Assembly (NCBI GenBank): GCA_963989245.1
Contig: OZ022340.1
Location: 37,536,982-37,600,981, forward strand
Source of the DNA: Nansenia antarctica
Taxonomy: Eukaryota > Chordata > Actinopteri > Argentiniformes > Microstomatidae
Length of the DNA stretch: 64,000 nt
Reading direction: 5' to 3'
Shown one piece after another: positions 10,301-19,600 of this stretch. Every line of letters starts with the position of its first letter. The stretch's first letter is position 1. Made by a program: the position numbers and the translations under genes. The notes below the pieces were generated by a model. That model saw only the letters and a program-made list of their open reading frames with translations. It was not told where the DNA came from and made no database searches.

Positions 10301-11309
10301 TCATGGCGGGGGTCATGGAGCCATCGGCGGGGGGTTCAGGAGATGGCACTCGAGAGGGCCGTGCGGATGATGCTCTGGAGCTACGGGCCGACGGAGCTCT
10401 GCTGATGCACACGTCGCGCATGGTCTGCATCACTTCCTCCATCTTCTCCGCGTGCAGTTGCTCTCTCTCCATCTGGAGGCGGTCGCGCTCCATCTGGAAG
10501 CGTTCACGTTCTAGCGCCTCCTGGCGCTGTCTCTCCGCCTGGAGGCGGTCGCGCTCCATCTGGAAGCGTTCACGTTCTAGCGCCTCCTGGCGCTGTCTCT
10601 CCGCCTCGCGTTCCGCTCCGGTCATCTGGAAGCGTTCACGTTCTAGCGCCTCCTGGCGCTGTCTCTCCGCCGCCCCCATCTGGAGGCGTTCACGCTCGAA
10701 ATGGATGCGTTCCCTCTCTCGTTCACGCTCGAACTGGAGGCGTTCTCGCTCTAACGTCACCTCGGCCTGTTGGCGCTCCCGCTCTAACGCCATCTCGGCC
10801 TGTTGGCGCATACATTCGGACAGCGCGGCACTACTCCCTCTGGAGTGCAGGCTATCCGCCCCAGAGGCAGAACTGCCCACGGAAACCCTGGACCGGGAGG
10901 AAGCCACTGAGCGGCAGGAGCTAGGTCTCGAGCGCGCCGTACTGGGAGGCAGATCGTTAAGGCTGAGGCCCTCCCTCTTCCGCCCGCAGGCGCTGTCGGA
11001 CCGGGCCTCTCCTTCCTGCTCGTCCGTTTCCACGGCAAAACCCTGCGGTTCTGCCATCTCATCCTCAGGCTGGTGCTCTGTGAGGGCTGTCTCAGTGCTA
11101 GCCACCCGCGCGCCGGCGGACACCTCGGCCTCTCCGACCACTGTATCCCGTGGAGTGCGCTCCTCGCTACCACTCAGTGAGCTTTCGAGCTCAAGCTCAT
11201 ACTCCTGTAACCTCGGAGGCAACCGCGGGACTCTCTGTGGTCGTGGCTCTGGCTCAGGGGGCGGAGAAGGGGGGGTAACTGTCTGGTCTGGTTGGCTGCG
11301 CTCAGCCAT
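7317..11309 (-). CDS. Chimeric Gag-protease-PRPF40A(WW-WW-FF-FF)-Pol tail polyprotein
   Basis: An intact 1330-aa frame. Residues ~10-35 are proline-rich. Residues ~165-300 form an Arg/Glu coiled coil containing repeated ERQRQEALERERFQM units. About 400-560 is a DUF1759-like Gag region, and about 653-710 holds Cys/His motifs including the CCHC knuckle CWNCGRDHLAKNC (C686). About 760-920 is a DUF1758/A17-type aspartic protease with DDGS at 778-781. Up to there it is normal BEL/Pao. The frame then becomes PRPF40A: WW1 from W976, WW2 W1017 to W1039, FF1 ~1108-1160, and an FF3-like domain ~1161-1240. From D1247 it returns to BEL sequence, a DUF5641-like tail (WQTGRVTKVLPGPDG...). PRPF40A is a U1 snRNP-associated splicing factor that bridges 5' and 3' splice sites. 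Compared with the human protein as I remember it, WW1's second Trp is Gly998, sequence after WW2 is missing, and FF1 joins FF3 with FF2 lost. No introns are present, so the source was spliced RNA. The exact left junction (about 8400-8500) is uncertain. Confidence 0.92.
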   Translation of the reverse strand: MAERSQPDQTVTPPSPPPEPEPRPQRVPRLPPRLQEYELELESSLSGSEERTPRDTVVGEAEVSAGARVASTETALTEHQPEDEMAEPQGFAVETDEQEGEARSDSACGRKREGLSLNDLPPSTARSRPSSCRSVASSRSRVSVGSSASGADSLHSRGSSAALSECMRQQAEMALERERQQAEVTLERERLQFERERERERIHFERERLQMGAAERQRQEALERERFQMTGAEREAERQRQEALERERFQMERDRLQAERQRQEALERERFQMERDRLQMEREQLHAEKMEEVMQTMRDVCISRAPSARSSRASSARPSRVPSPEPPADGSMTPAMTVQLQAHLTTWKEEDQGPDRYAAQREPASLPGRGAIPQERSTPLGPPVHQNACRPDTQTVTPAPMIHYRMFPQVEGPKFPFFKDEDRSQYVELRICLDTLLDDSCSESYKYAILLQHVRNPRAHNMVLAHASAPTPYTRALADLDARYGRPWNHALAELQALEQQAPIKDDRALDDFALRVHTLVGMLKTQGPAGASEINSTSNVERLLRKIPRFRQERFRRQQRVRNPGKLGLSMAAFAEFLLEEVHDTNVDAMGYAEPKKEREKGDRWDRPSSNRGRPVGVLHTEEEPRRERKARPEGKDSSQPPQKGRRGPPPCPYCASEHWFNECSDFNNLSTEDKQRWLEENKRCWNCGRDHLAKNCTLRRKCNRCEEVHLNILHEVSLARSTEGTRSPRSGSEPEEATPVYYLDPARSSGSKVLLKVVKVRLHHNNAVYDTYAVLDDGSERTILLQGAARQLGLQGTAEKLTLRTIRRDLKEVTGARIHFSISPAGRPSDRYRLRNVFTADQLALSRYDYPLERLRARYPHLRRVDLHPIEGAEPTLLIGSDNADLIVSLRPPLRGPRGCPMAVKTALGWALQGATEGRDRDGRATSSLHVRTEEANQPTGPPGVESIAASAPGTVSTTNGSPQDDQPKKKSLWTEHKSLDGKTYFYNTETKQSSGEKPDDLKSPAEQMLSKCPWKEYKSDTGKPYYYNSQTKESRWWRYRAMAATAVAEEHLQVAMHPHVAEVSIDAPVNSVEYTSAMEVSASIVDASKEERPELAKKTYKGNPKEEAKQAFKELLKEKGVSSNESWEQAMRMIINDPRYSALPKLSEKKQAFKAYKAKKEKEQAKQLRKRNWEALKSILDNMANVTYRTTWSEAQQYLLDNPTFAEYEALQNMDQEDALICFEEHIRALEKEEKQKTLLRERDNLSEGAVVLVIDQSLPRAAWQTGRVTKVLPGPDGRVRTAIVDVGGRTYTRPVARLIELPQISQDTITSYLTLLEQPSQCAFLS
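7572..8480 (-). other. Captured host PRPF40A cDNA segment
   Basis: This part of the chimeric frame encodes peptides diagnostic of vertebrate PRPF40A rather than any retrotransposon: KSDTGKPYYYNSQTKESRW (WW2), NDPRYSALPKLSEKKQAF (FF1) and LRKRNWEALKSILDNMANVT (FF3). It continues without introns in the same frame as the flanking BEL sequence. The right junction is sharp, at RER|DNLSEG near 7571, where the DUF5641 tail begins. Internal losses (after WW2, and FF2) may reflect exon skipping or deletions after capture. The intact host gene is not in this window. Confidence 0.9.
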
Positions 11310-11328
11310 GCTATCACTACACTACCTA

Positions 11329-11345
11329 TCCGGCTCGAAGGACCA
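11329..11345 (-). promoter_or_regulatory. Primer-binding site, complementary to tRNA-Tyr
   Basis: The plus strand reads TCCGGCTCGAAGGACCA, which matches the 3' end of vertebrate tRNA-Tyr including the added CCA. It lies three bases inside the 5' LTR (gap 11346-11348), the normal position for minus-strand strong-stop priming. The tRNA assignment rests on remembered tRNA-Tyr acceptor and T-arm sequence. Confidence 0.85.
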
Positions 11346-11348
11346 AAT

Positions 11349-12375
11349 TGTAACCAGGGAGTAGCTGAAAAGGACTGTATAATTTAGGAAGGGGCTGGTT
11401 ATCTAACTAACTCTAAGCTAGATAGGCAGTGTAGGAGGATACAGGCAGGGGGCGCCAGCAAACCGTTAGACTAGCAGTTACTATTGTTAGCATTAGCATG
11501 GAATTAGCATTAGCATGGAATTAGCATTAGCATGGAATTAGCATTAGCCTACAAACAACTAACACACGGTAACGGTATCACATATGAACAACACATTTAT
11601 TTACAGAACTGATGTATACATCCCCAGGTATATACATTCCCTCCCCGCCGGCCACACACACACTCAATCACTCACTCATAGTCTCTGGCCTGAACAGGCT
11701 TATAGTCCAGGGCTGTGGTGCGCGTTGAGGCCTGGTTGGATGGCATGTGCGTCGAGGAAGGTAGCAGACGAAAGGGGGGGGGTGACGTAGCAACGCGGAG
11801 GGAAAGGGCCGTCTTCGTGGTCCACAACGAGGTGAAGGGCCCAGGTCCGGTGGTCCGCGTCGAAGCTCCGATGGAGTCAGTGTTCGGTCGCAGTCCGCTC
11901 GTGGAGGCGACGATTATGTCCAGTTGGCGTCTCGCTTGGTCCAACGTTGAACAGCCGGCTGCTGGCAAGGCGGTCCAACGGGAACACAACTAAACGGGCT
12001 ACAGTGGTACACTCAATAATCACTTTCCTGGCGTCTTCAGCTGCTGCACGGGGTGCGTGTTGCTGAATCCGCCATCTTAGATTGGCTTCTCTTTACTCTC
12101 TCTCGTTTGGTCTCTCTCTCTCTGATTCTCATCACACACTGACTCGCAGACTACTTCCGTCTCTTATATATACACCACCGAACCTAACATCCGGGTCACG
12201 GACACACCCCGGATATACTACGTCATCAAACATATACATAAACAGTACAATAATAATACATACACCTTCATAAAACGTACAGAAATAGTATGAAAAATAA
12301 GAAAGGAAATAACAGGGCAGAAGGGCTGATTTCGGGGAAACTAAAACTGGTTCTAAACTGTGGGCCTTCATAACA
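11349..12375 (-). repeat. 5' LTR of the BEL element
   Basis: 1027 bp, identical to the 3' LTR except at 11485 (T here, C at 6399) and 12148 (A here, G at 7062). In element sense it holds a TATA-like box (TATATATAAGAG, + strand about 12163-12172) and, about 570 bp further on, an AATAAA signal (reverse of TTTATT at 11596-11601). This is the expected order of promoter and polyadenylation site. Near its end are about 3.5 tandem copies of an 18-bp TTAGCATTAGCATGGAA unit. Confidence 0.93.
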
Positions 12376-14520
12376 CTAATAGTGATAATGACTTCTATTT
12401 GAGTAGCCTATTATCGTCTCATTAGGACGGCCAATGTAACACGTTGTTTTTTGGATTTTGCATTCCTTGTTTTGTGGTAAACGAATCTCTTTCTGATCGT
12501 CCCGTTCACAAAAAACGAAGGTAATAAGTCACGTAATATGGCGAAATAAATGTTCGTTCAGACAATACAACATATATTGAAAAATATTAAAAATACATGT
12601 GGTATGGAGGTACTGGGATGATATGTGGCAGTTTCTCGCGCCTGTCCCGTTCGGTTGTTCAAAGAATATAATATAAAACGCATCACATGTTTGTCATTGT
12701 GTGAAAATGTTTCTGTAGCGAAGAACCGTGGCTATGGGACAACTCGTTTCTATGTTACAAAGTTCTGAGTTACATACACTTGATGTTGATGGGGGAGGGT
12801 TGAATGGCTCTCGTCGTTTCCGATCAATGAACAATAAGATCAGGTTTCTCCCACGGTGAGTTTCTCTTGCGTGATATAGTGAAGACAGACAGGAAAGGGA
12901 GAGAGTATATTGACAATTGATAAGATATTGATAATGTATTTCGCTGTCGACCAAAATCGTTTGAAATTACGTGCTTGTGCATTGAATGACACTATGTACA
13001 GCGCTGTCAATTTTCAAATAATGCATATTGTTTATCAAAGATGAATCCTGACAATTGAATGCCATTTGAGATCGAGACTCGGTAGCCTAATAGCGATAAA
13101 GAGTTCAATCTGTAAACAGTTATCATCTCAATAGGACGGCCAATGTAATGCGTTGTTTTTTTGATTTTGCATTCCTTGTTTCCTGACAAAATCACTGTAT
13201 GGGACAACTCGTTTCTAAGTTACAAACTCGTTTCCGATCAATGAACAAAGACATCGGGTTTCCCCCGCAGTTTTTTGATTGATTGAAAACTTTATTAGAA
13301 GATTTGCAGAAGTAGGTACATGAAAGTACATATTACATACAAGGTCAACTAACAGGATAAAAACCCAAGAAAGCCACTGGCTTATTTCAATTGGGGTCCT
13401 TGATTCTCAATTCATCGTTACATGTAAGACAGACAAAAAAATAACTAGTACTATCTACAAGATAATACAGACAAATAACTAGTACTATCTACAAGATAAA
13501 CATACATCCATCATGGGAAGAACAATACAACAAATATGTGGCATACTATCTACAAGATAAACATACATCCATCATGGGAAGAACAATACAACAAATATGT
13601 GGCAGTTTCTCGCGCCTGTCCCGTTCGGTTGTTCAAAGAATATAATATAAAACGCATCACATGTTTGTCATTGTGTGAAAATGTTTCTGTAGCGAAGAAC
13701 CGTGGCTATGGGACAACTCGTTTCTAAGTTACAAAGTTCTGAGTTACATACACTTGATGTTGATGGGGGAGGGTTGAATGGCTCTCGATCGTTTCCGATC
13801 AATGAACAATAAGATCAGGTTTCTCCCACGGTGTGTTTCTCTTGCGTGATATAGTGAAGACAGACAGGAAAGGGAGAGAGTATATTGACAATTGATAAGA
13901 TATTGATAATGTATTTCGCTGTCGACCAAAATCGTTTGAAATTACGTGCTTGTGCATTGAATGACACTATGTACAGCGCTGTCAATTTTCAAATAATGCA
14001 TATTGTTTATCAAAGATGAATCCTGACAATTGAATGCCATTTGAGATCGAGACTCGGTAGCCTAATAGCGATAATGAGTTCAATCTGTAAACAGTTATCA
14101 TCTCAATAGGACGGCCAATGTAATGCGTTGTTTTTTTGATTTTGCATTCCTTGTTTCCTGACAAAATCACTGTATGGGACAACTCGTTTCTAAGTTACAA
14201 ACTCGTTTCCGATCAATGAACAAAGACATCGGGTTTCCCCCGCAGTTTTTTGATTGATTGAAAACTTTATTAGAAGATTTGCAGAAGTAGGTACATGAAA
14301 GTACATATTACATACAAGGTCAACTAACAGGATAAAAACCCAAGAAAGCCACTGGCTTATTTCAATTGGGGTCCTTGATTCTCAATTCATCGTTACATGT
14401 AAGACAGACAAAAAAATAACTAGTACTATCTACAAGATAATACAGACAAATAACTAGTACTATCTACAAGATAAACATACATCCATCATGGGAAGAACAA
14501 TACAACAAAACATTAGGTAT
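12376..14520. repeat. ~974-bp tandem duplication of a dispersed repeat
   Basis: Positions 12621-13541 recur almost unchanged at 13595-14510 (offset 974-975), with a further ~60-bp partial copy at the join. Both copies contain the sequence that BEL interrupts at 6262/12376, including GGTAGCCTAATAGCGATAA, which serves as an empty-site reference. Each copy ends in a segment starting TTTTGATTGATTGAAAACTT (13266 and 14240) that resembles a minus-strand LINE 3' tail. No protein-coding potential is recognised. Confidence 0.85.
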
Positions 14521-15390
14521 GTACAGCAGTGTGTTTCTGTTGCGTTTCTGTTGCGTGTTCACGCTTCTTGCGTGACATCGCCATCCAGCGATTTTTGTGG
14601 GTCAGTACACACACGCCCATTGTGATTAGTGGTCGTGTGATTCCACACCTCGTCGCGCTTTAGTAGGTAAAAAAACGTCGGCGCCTCCAGTGTTAAGGTT
14701 AAAAGCATAACTTCTCGGGGTGTCAGCGCGGTGGTTAAGGGCTCAAAATGACCGTATACCGATGATGAAGTTAGCAAAGGAGTATTGTGATTGTACCACC
14801 TCCATAGCCGGTGTTATTCACGGGCAAAGACGGTGCATAATAGCGATTTTTGTGTTATGCTTGTTGTAAATAAAAGTTCTATGATGCATTGAAATGACAT
14901 TAAACTAAGATAATACGATGGTCAGCATAATTTTTCGAATCTTTATTAATAAGCTATTACAGAAACTGTAATGACATTTTCCAAGAGCGAATGTGGTATT
15001 TAAAGATGGCGGTTAGAGGTGTACAGTGAACACAAACGATGACGATGTTGTGACGATTTCCATTGACCAATCAACGGTGTGCAGCGTCACACGTCACACG
15101 CAGCCTGGCAAAAAGGTTCCGGGTCTCAATTTGGTTCCTGGTATCGAAGGGTAGCTAAAGAAGCGACCCGAACCGACCCGAGCCGACAAATGGAAAAGCG
15201 CCAAAGAAGCAGGCCAGCCCGGGTCGACCGGGGCTGGCCCTGTAGTGGAAAAGCGGCAATAGTTAGGTCTCGAAATGAAGCCATGGCTCGATGAAATATG
15301 AATTGGGACAGCCCTACCCCTAAACGTGAACGCGCAAATCGAGCCATAGGGGTGAAAACGAAGGGCTAGGGGTGAATTGGGACGGGGCCT
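14521..15390. other. Gene-free stretch before the long-TIR transposon
   Basis: I recognise no gene. Around 15150-15260 the phrases AAATGGAAAAGCGCCA and GTGGAAAAGCGGCAATAG flank a GC-rich stretch and look like part of a dispersed repeat. The last 100 bp carry short runs such as CCCCTACCCC-like words but no clear element boundary until the TTA target site at 15390. Confidence 0.4.
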
Positions 15391-15392
15391 TA

Positions 15393-16162
15393 TAGTCTAG
15401 CAGCAAGTCCTCAAAAAAGGCTTTAGTTTTCGAGATACCCCTACCCGAGGTAGAGCAAATGACAACAATTATTTTTCTTATCTTTAGGGTCTCCCATTAA
15501 TGAAATTGATTGTTGTCAAATTTTATTTTTGGGGAAAAGATGTTTTTTTGGTTGTTCTTTAGAGCTACCCCAATCCCTGAAAAAGAGCCAAATTAGACCA
15601 GGCCGAATATGGGGAAGGTGACAAAAAAGCCCATAACTTGAGAATGATCACTCCTTTCCTCTTCAGATTTGCTGAGGTATGAACCAGGTGGTTGTTCTAC
15701 ATCACCAAATAGTCAGACAACTATTTACCTAAATAAATACTGAATTATAGTCCTGTAAACTTAGCTTTAGTTTAGACGGAAATTGTACTTTTTGGTGACA
15801 GGAACATAGGACTCCATCACTTTTCTCTAATTTATCAGAAAAACAGAAATCCCTGAAAAATATATCATTACTGAATTGTCTAAGGTGCTATTGAACAATA
15901 ACCAGTAGTTGTATGGAAATATCTCATACAGTTCTATTGCAAATGAGATTTCTTTAGACATAGGCCTACCTCTTCTCTGATACAGTCAAATTCCGAATGG
16001 GGGATAATAGCCTATAAGTTAAGAATGCGGGGATAATGGGGGATATGGGGGATAATAGCCTATAAGTTAAGAATGCTCACTCTGATGGTCATCATATTTG
16101 GAGAGGGAAATACCAGGTGGCTGAACTACATCACCAAATAGTCAGAATAAGAGTAACCCAAT
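15393..16162 (+). repeat. Left long terminal inverted repeat
   Basis: 770 bp matching the reverse complement of 20607-21325. The extra length is explained by a local ~47-bp duplication around 16000-16075 (GGGGATAATAGCCTATAAG repeated). The inner end reads GTCAGAATAAGAGTAACCC, mirrored by the right repeat at 20607-20628. Confidence 0.88.
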
Positions 16163-16669
16163 AAAATAAAGTTTATTAGTTCTAAATTGCAAGCCTCTAA
16201 AACATAGGTGTAAATAGTACAGGTTTTATTAAAACTGGAACCTTAATTCAAAGTACAGTATAGAAATAATTTTGAAGCTTGACAGTGGAACACTCTCTGC
16301 CACTCTGGTTTGAGTGACAGCTGCATGTTTCAAAACTGTGTAGCCAACTGGGCAGCAGCAGCCATAACAATCTCCATCTCAGAGGGAGAGGGGCTGTGGA
16401 TTGACAGTTCTGTTCAGATTATCACCAATCTAATGACAGATAACAGGTAACACATATGTCCAACTATGATATTAATATGTTGTTGAATATGTTGAAAGAT
16501 TTGTGAGCTTTTAAACCATAGTGCAGGCATTCTGATCTAGGCAGAGGCTAGCAGAGGCTAGCTAACATAGGCTAGCTAACAGAGGCTAGCTAACAGAGGC
16601 TAGCATAAGTTAATTGTGTGTGTGTGTGTGTGTGTTTTCCATATTTACCACTTCACTTCACTGTAACAA

Positions 16670-19600
16670 TGGAGCCAACAGGGCCAACGCAGACAGCTAG
16701 CCAGCCATATTTACAGACACAGGATGAAAAGGTCTGCTTATTATGTGAAAAAGCTCTACAAGGACATCAAAATAATGTCAAGAATCCCAGCTTACAAGGA
16801 CTCAGAACCATACTGAACGTTGCTCAAGGACGAGATGATGAAGTTCATAAGAGACTATCGCCCCACTCAGATGACATACTGTCCTTCAAGGTCAAGGTTT
16901 CATATCACAGGTCATGTCGGGCCAGTTATTCAAGCACACATAACTATACGCCTACAACCAGTGATCAAGAACCACCCCAGGATCAGTAAAAGACTTAGAC
17001 TGTCCAGAGACACTAGATTTGACATCCGTAGCCAGTGTTTCATTTTCAGCCAATGTTTCAATTGCAGCCAGAAAGTCACAAAGAGAGAAGGCCTGACCCC
17101 TATATGTACCGGTACAGGTGAAAGTACAAGGTCAAAGGTCCTCAACGCAGCCTCAGAGAGGTTTGATGAAATAATACATCACCGTATGCTGACCTATGAA
17201 GATCTTTTTGCCTATGATGCAAAGTATCACAGAAGTTTTCTAGGACACTATCTTTCAGAAAGGAACATTCTAGCAGCTAGAAACAAACATTTAACAGAAA
17301 AGAAGTTAAATGAACATGAAAGAGCGTTCATTGAGCTAACTGAAGAATTAACTAAGACAGTTTTTTCAAAGCATATGACTGTCACAACACTGAGTGCTGT
17401 AACTGAGAGCTATAAAGGAAAACTGAGTACAGCTACAGAACCAACAATGTATAAATCCTGGAAACTCAAAGAAAAGATGAACCAGCATTATGGGGATAAA
17501 CTCATCTTCATTGAACCTCCTGGAAAATCTGATCTGATCTGTTCTGGTGCCATGACTGTTGGCCATGCAATGAGAGAAGCTTCTCTCCTCAGAGAAAACA
17601 TAACAGAAGACAGGGAGACAATGCCTCCACAGAGAACAGAGACCCTCACTGACACTCAAATCATCCACCAGGCTGCAGGTATATTGAGGAAAACTATGGA
17701 AAAGGTTGAGCATGAGCCTCAATTCTACATAAGCAGTGACAAGCTTTCCCTTCTCCAGTGCAGTGAATATGTGCCAAACACTCTGTATGATTTTGTGAAC
17801 TGGTGTGTCAATGCAGGTGCATTTAAAAATGTGCAGACCTGTGATGAGGACCCAGCTCTGAAGAATAACACAAGTGTTATAACCTTTTGCCATGATCTAA
17901 TTGCACAGTGCTGCAGCAGGCGTACACCTATCACACTAGGACTTGGGATTATGATCCATCATGAGTTTGGCAGCAAGGCCCTTATCAACAAGCTACACAT
18001 GATGGGTCATTGTGTGTCGTATGATGAAGTGCGTCAATTTCTCACATCAGTAGCAGCAGATCAATTACAGAGAAGCAAAGGTGTTTACATTCCAAATGGA
18101 CTGACAAGAACCACAGAACATGGGATAATTGATGCAGCCATTGACAACTTTGACCAGAATGAAGAGACGCTGGATGGCAAAAATACAACAGATTCCATGG
18201 CAATTGTTGTATACAGAAGAGGTGATGTTGCCACAGCACACAACCCCATCCTGAGAATCCCAGAGAGATCTCTCCATGCCCTGGACAGCTGTGATTTGGA
18301 TAATGAAGAGGTTCAGAGGTAAATATTATAGACCAACTATCTGCCAGACACATGCAATACTTGATTGAAATGGCTCTGATATACTGTATCGAGGGCCGAA
18401 GAACATAACCTCCTATCTGAAAAATTCACTTTTTTTTTTTTTCTTGTAGAATGCTATTTTTTTTAAAAATAGCATTCTACAAGAAAACAACACAGTTATT
18501 TTTTAAGGATACCCCTATACAATTCATACAATTGTATAGGGGTATCCTTACAAAATAGCATTCTACAAGAAAACAACACCGTTTTTTGTGTTTTCCCAAA
18601 AAAGTAAAATTTTCAGATAGGAGGTTATGTTCTTCGGCCCTCGGTATGTTAATGCAATATAATCCAATATTAAAATGTAAAATGTGTAATGTGCACTGGA
18701 GGCTTCAAGTTTCACATTACACTTGTGTAAGTCAGACTAGCATTTGTCCAATATTCAAGTTACACATTATTTGTGAGGTCACACATCATAATCTAAGGAA
18801 TCTGGAGTGTTGTTGTTTGTAAGGGCATTTTGTTAAAGATTTAATTATATGACAAAAGATGCCTAATGACTTGTTCTTGAATTTCAGATACATCAAGCCA
18901 GGTAGGCGATCTGAACCACCAGCAGTTCTACCACAGGTCCTCAAATCAGACAGCACAAAAGCTCAGGCAGCAGAAGGCCAAGACTTACTTTGGAAGGTGA
19001 GCCGTATCATGAAAGAAGAAGACCAGAGAATCCCAGGATGGTCTGCATTCAATGCCTATGTATCCACGTCAGACATCCCATTAACAACAGTACAATATAT
19101 GCCCTTCATAAGAGCTTCACCATCAGACCTATCTACAATCTATACAGCTCTTTTGCAGCTCACACAGCTTGCTCAAGAACTGGGACAGAGGCATATACTT
19201 GTAACTGCTGACCTTGCCATCTACAGCAAAGCACAGCAAATTCTGTGGAGCAAACCTGAAGCTTTGGATGGCAAGATCACCATGAGAATTGGAGGAATGC
19301 ACGTCACCATGGCCTTTCTGGCAAGCATTGGGAAGGTGTATGCAGACGGGGGCCTCTTTGACATGATAACCGAGTCTGGAGTCTATGCTGACGCAACAGC
19401 TCGGCAGATGCTTCAGGGGAAACAACTGACAAGAGGTGTGAGGAGCATCAAGGTTGTTTCAGAGGCTCTGTTCAGGCTCTTCTGGATGGCACTGGTCTCC
19501 TGGCTGAACAAAAAAGGCCAGAGTCCATTGTCTGCTGAACAAGAACACCTCCTGCGAGATGTGCAGCATGCCTTTCATGGCGACGACCAGGTCTCTGCCA

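Larger units (their letters stand above)
6263..12375 (-). mobile_element. BEL/Pao LTR retrotransposon carrying a captured PRPF40A segment
   Basis: This is a complete LTR element of 6113 bp reading on the minus strand. The 5' LTR is 11349-12375 and the 3' LTR is 6263-7289; both are 1027 bp and begin TG and end CA in element sense. The flanks carry a 5-bp target duplication, CTAAT (6258-6262 and 12376-12380). The tRNA-Tyr primer-binding site and a polypurine tract abut the LTRs. The 4059-bp interior holds one open frame covering nearly all of it: Gag, protease, a host PRPF40A-derived WW/FF segment and a short Pol tail. Reverse transcriptase, RNase H and integrase are absent, so the element must be non-autonomous and was presumably copied by enzymes of a full-length relative. 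Two mismatches between the LTRs indicate a recent insertion. It sits in a copy of a local repeat and does not disrupt any recognised gene. Confidence 0.93.

Noticed and set aside
10273..11364. 363-aa plus-strand open frame rich in Arg/Ser
   Set aside because: It is the antisense of the Gag coiled-coil repeats of the BEL element and of its leader; no family resemblance.
12993..13020. Small RNA or tRNA gene in the duplicated repeats
   Set aside because: No cloverleaf, box A/B pair or terminator-like T-run in proper spacing was found.
13007..14182. Two identical 66-aa minus-strand frames (MSHTVILSGNKECK...)
   Set aside because: They exist twice only because of the 974-bp duplication and resemble no protein.
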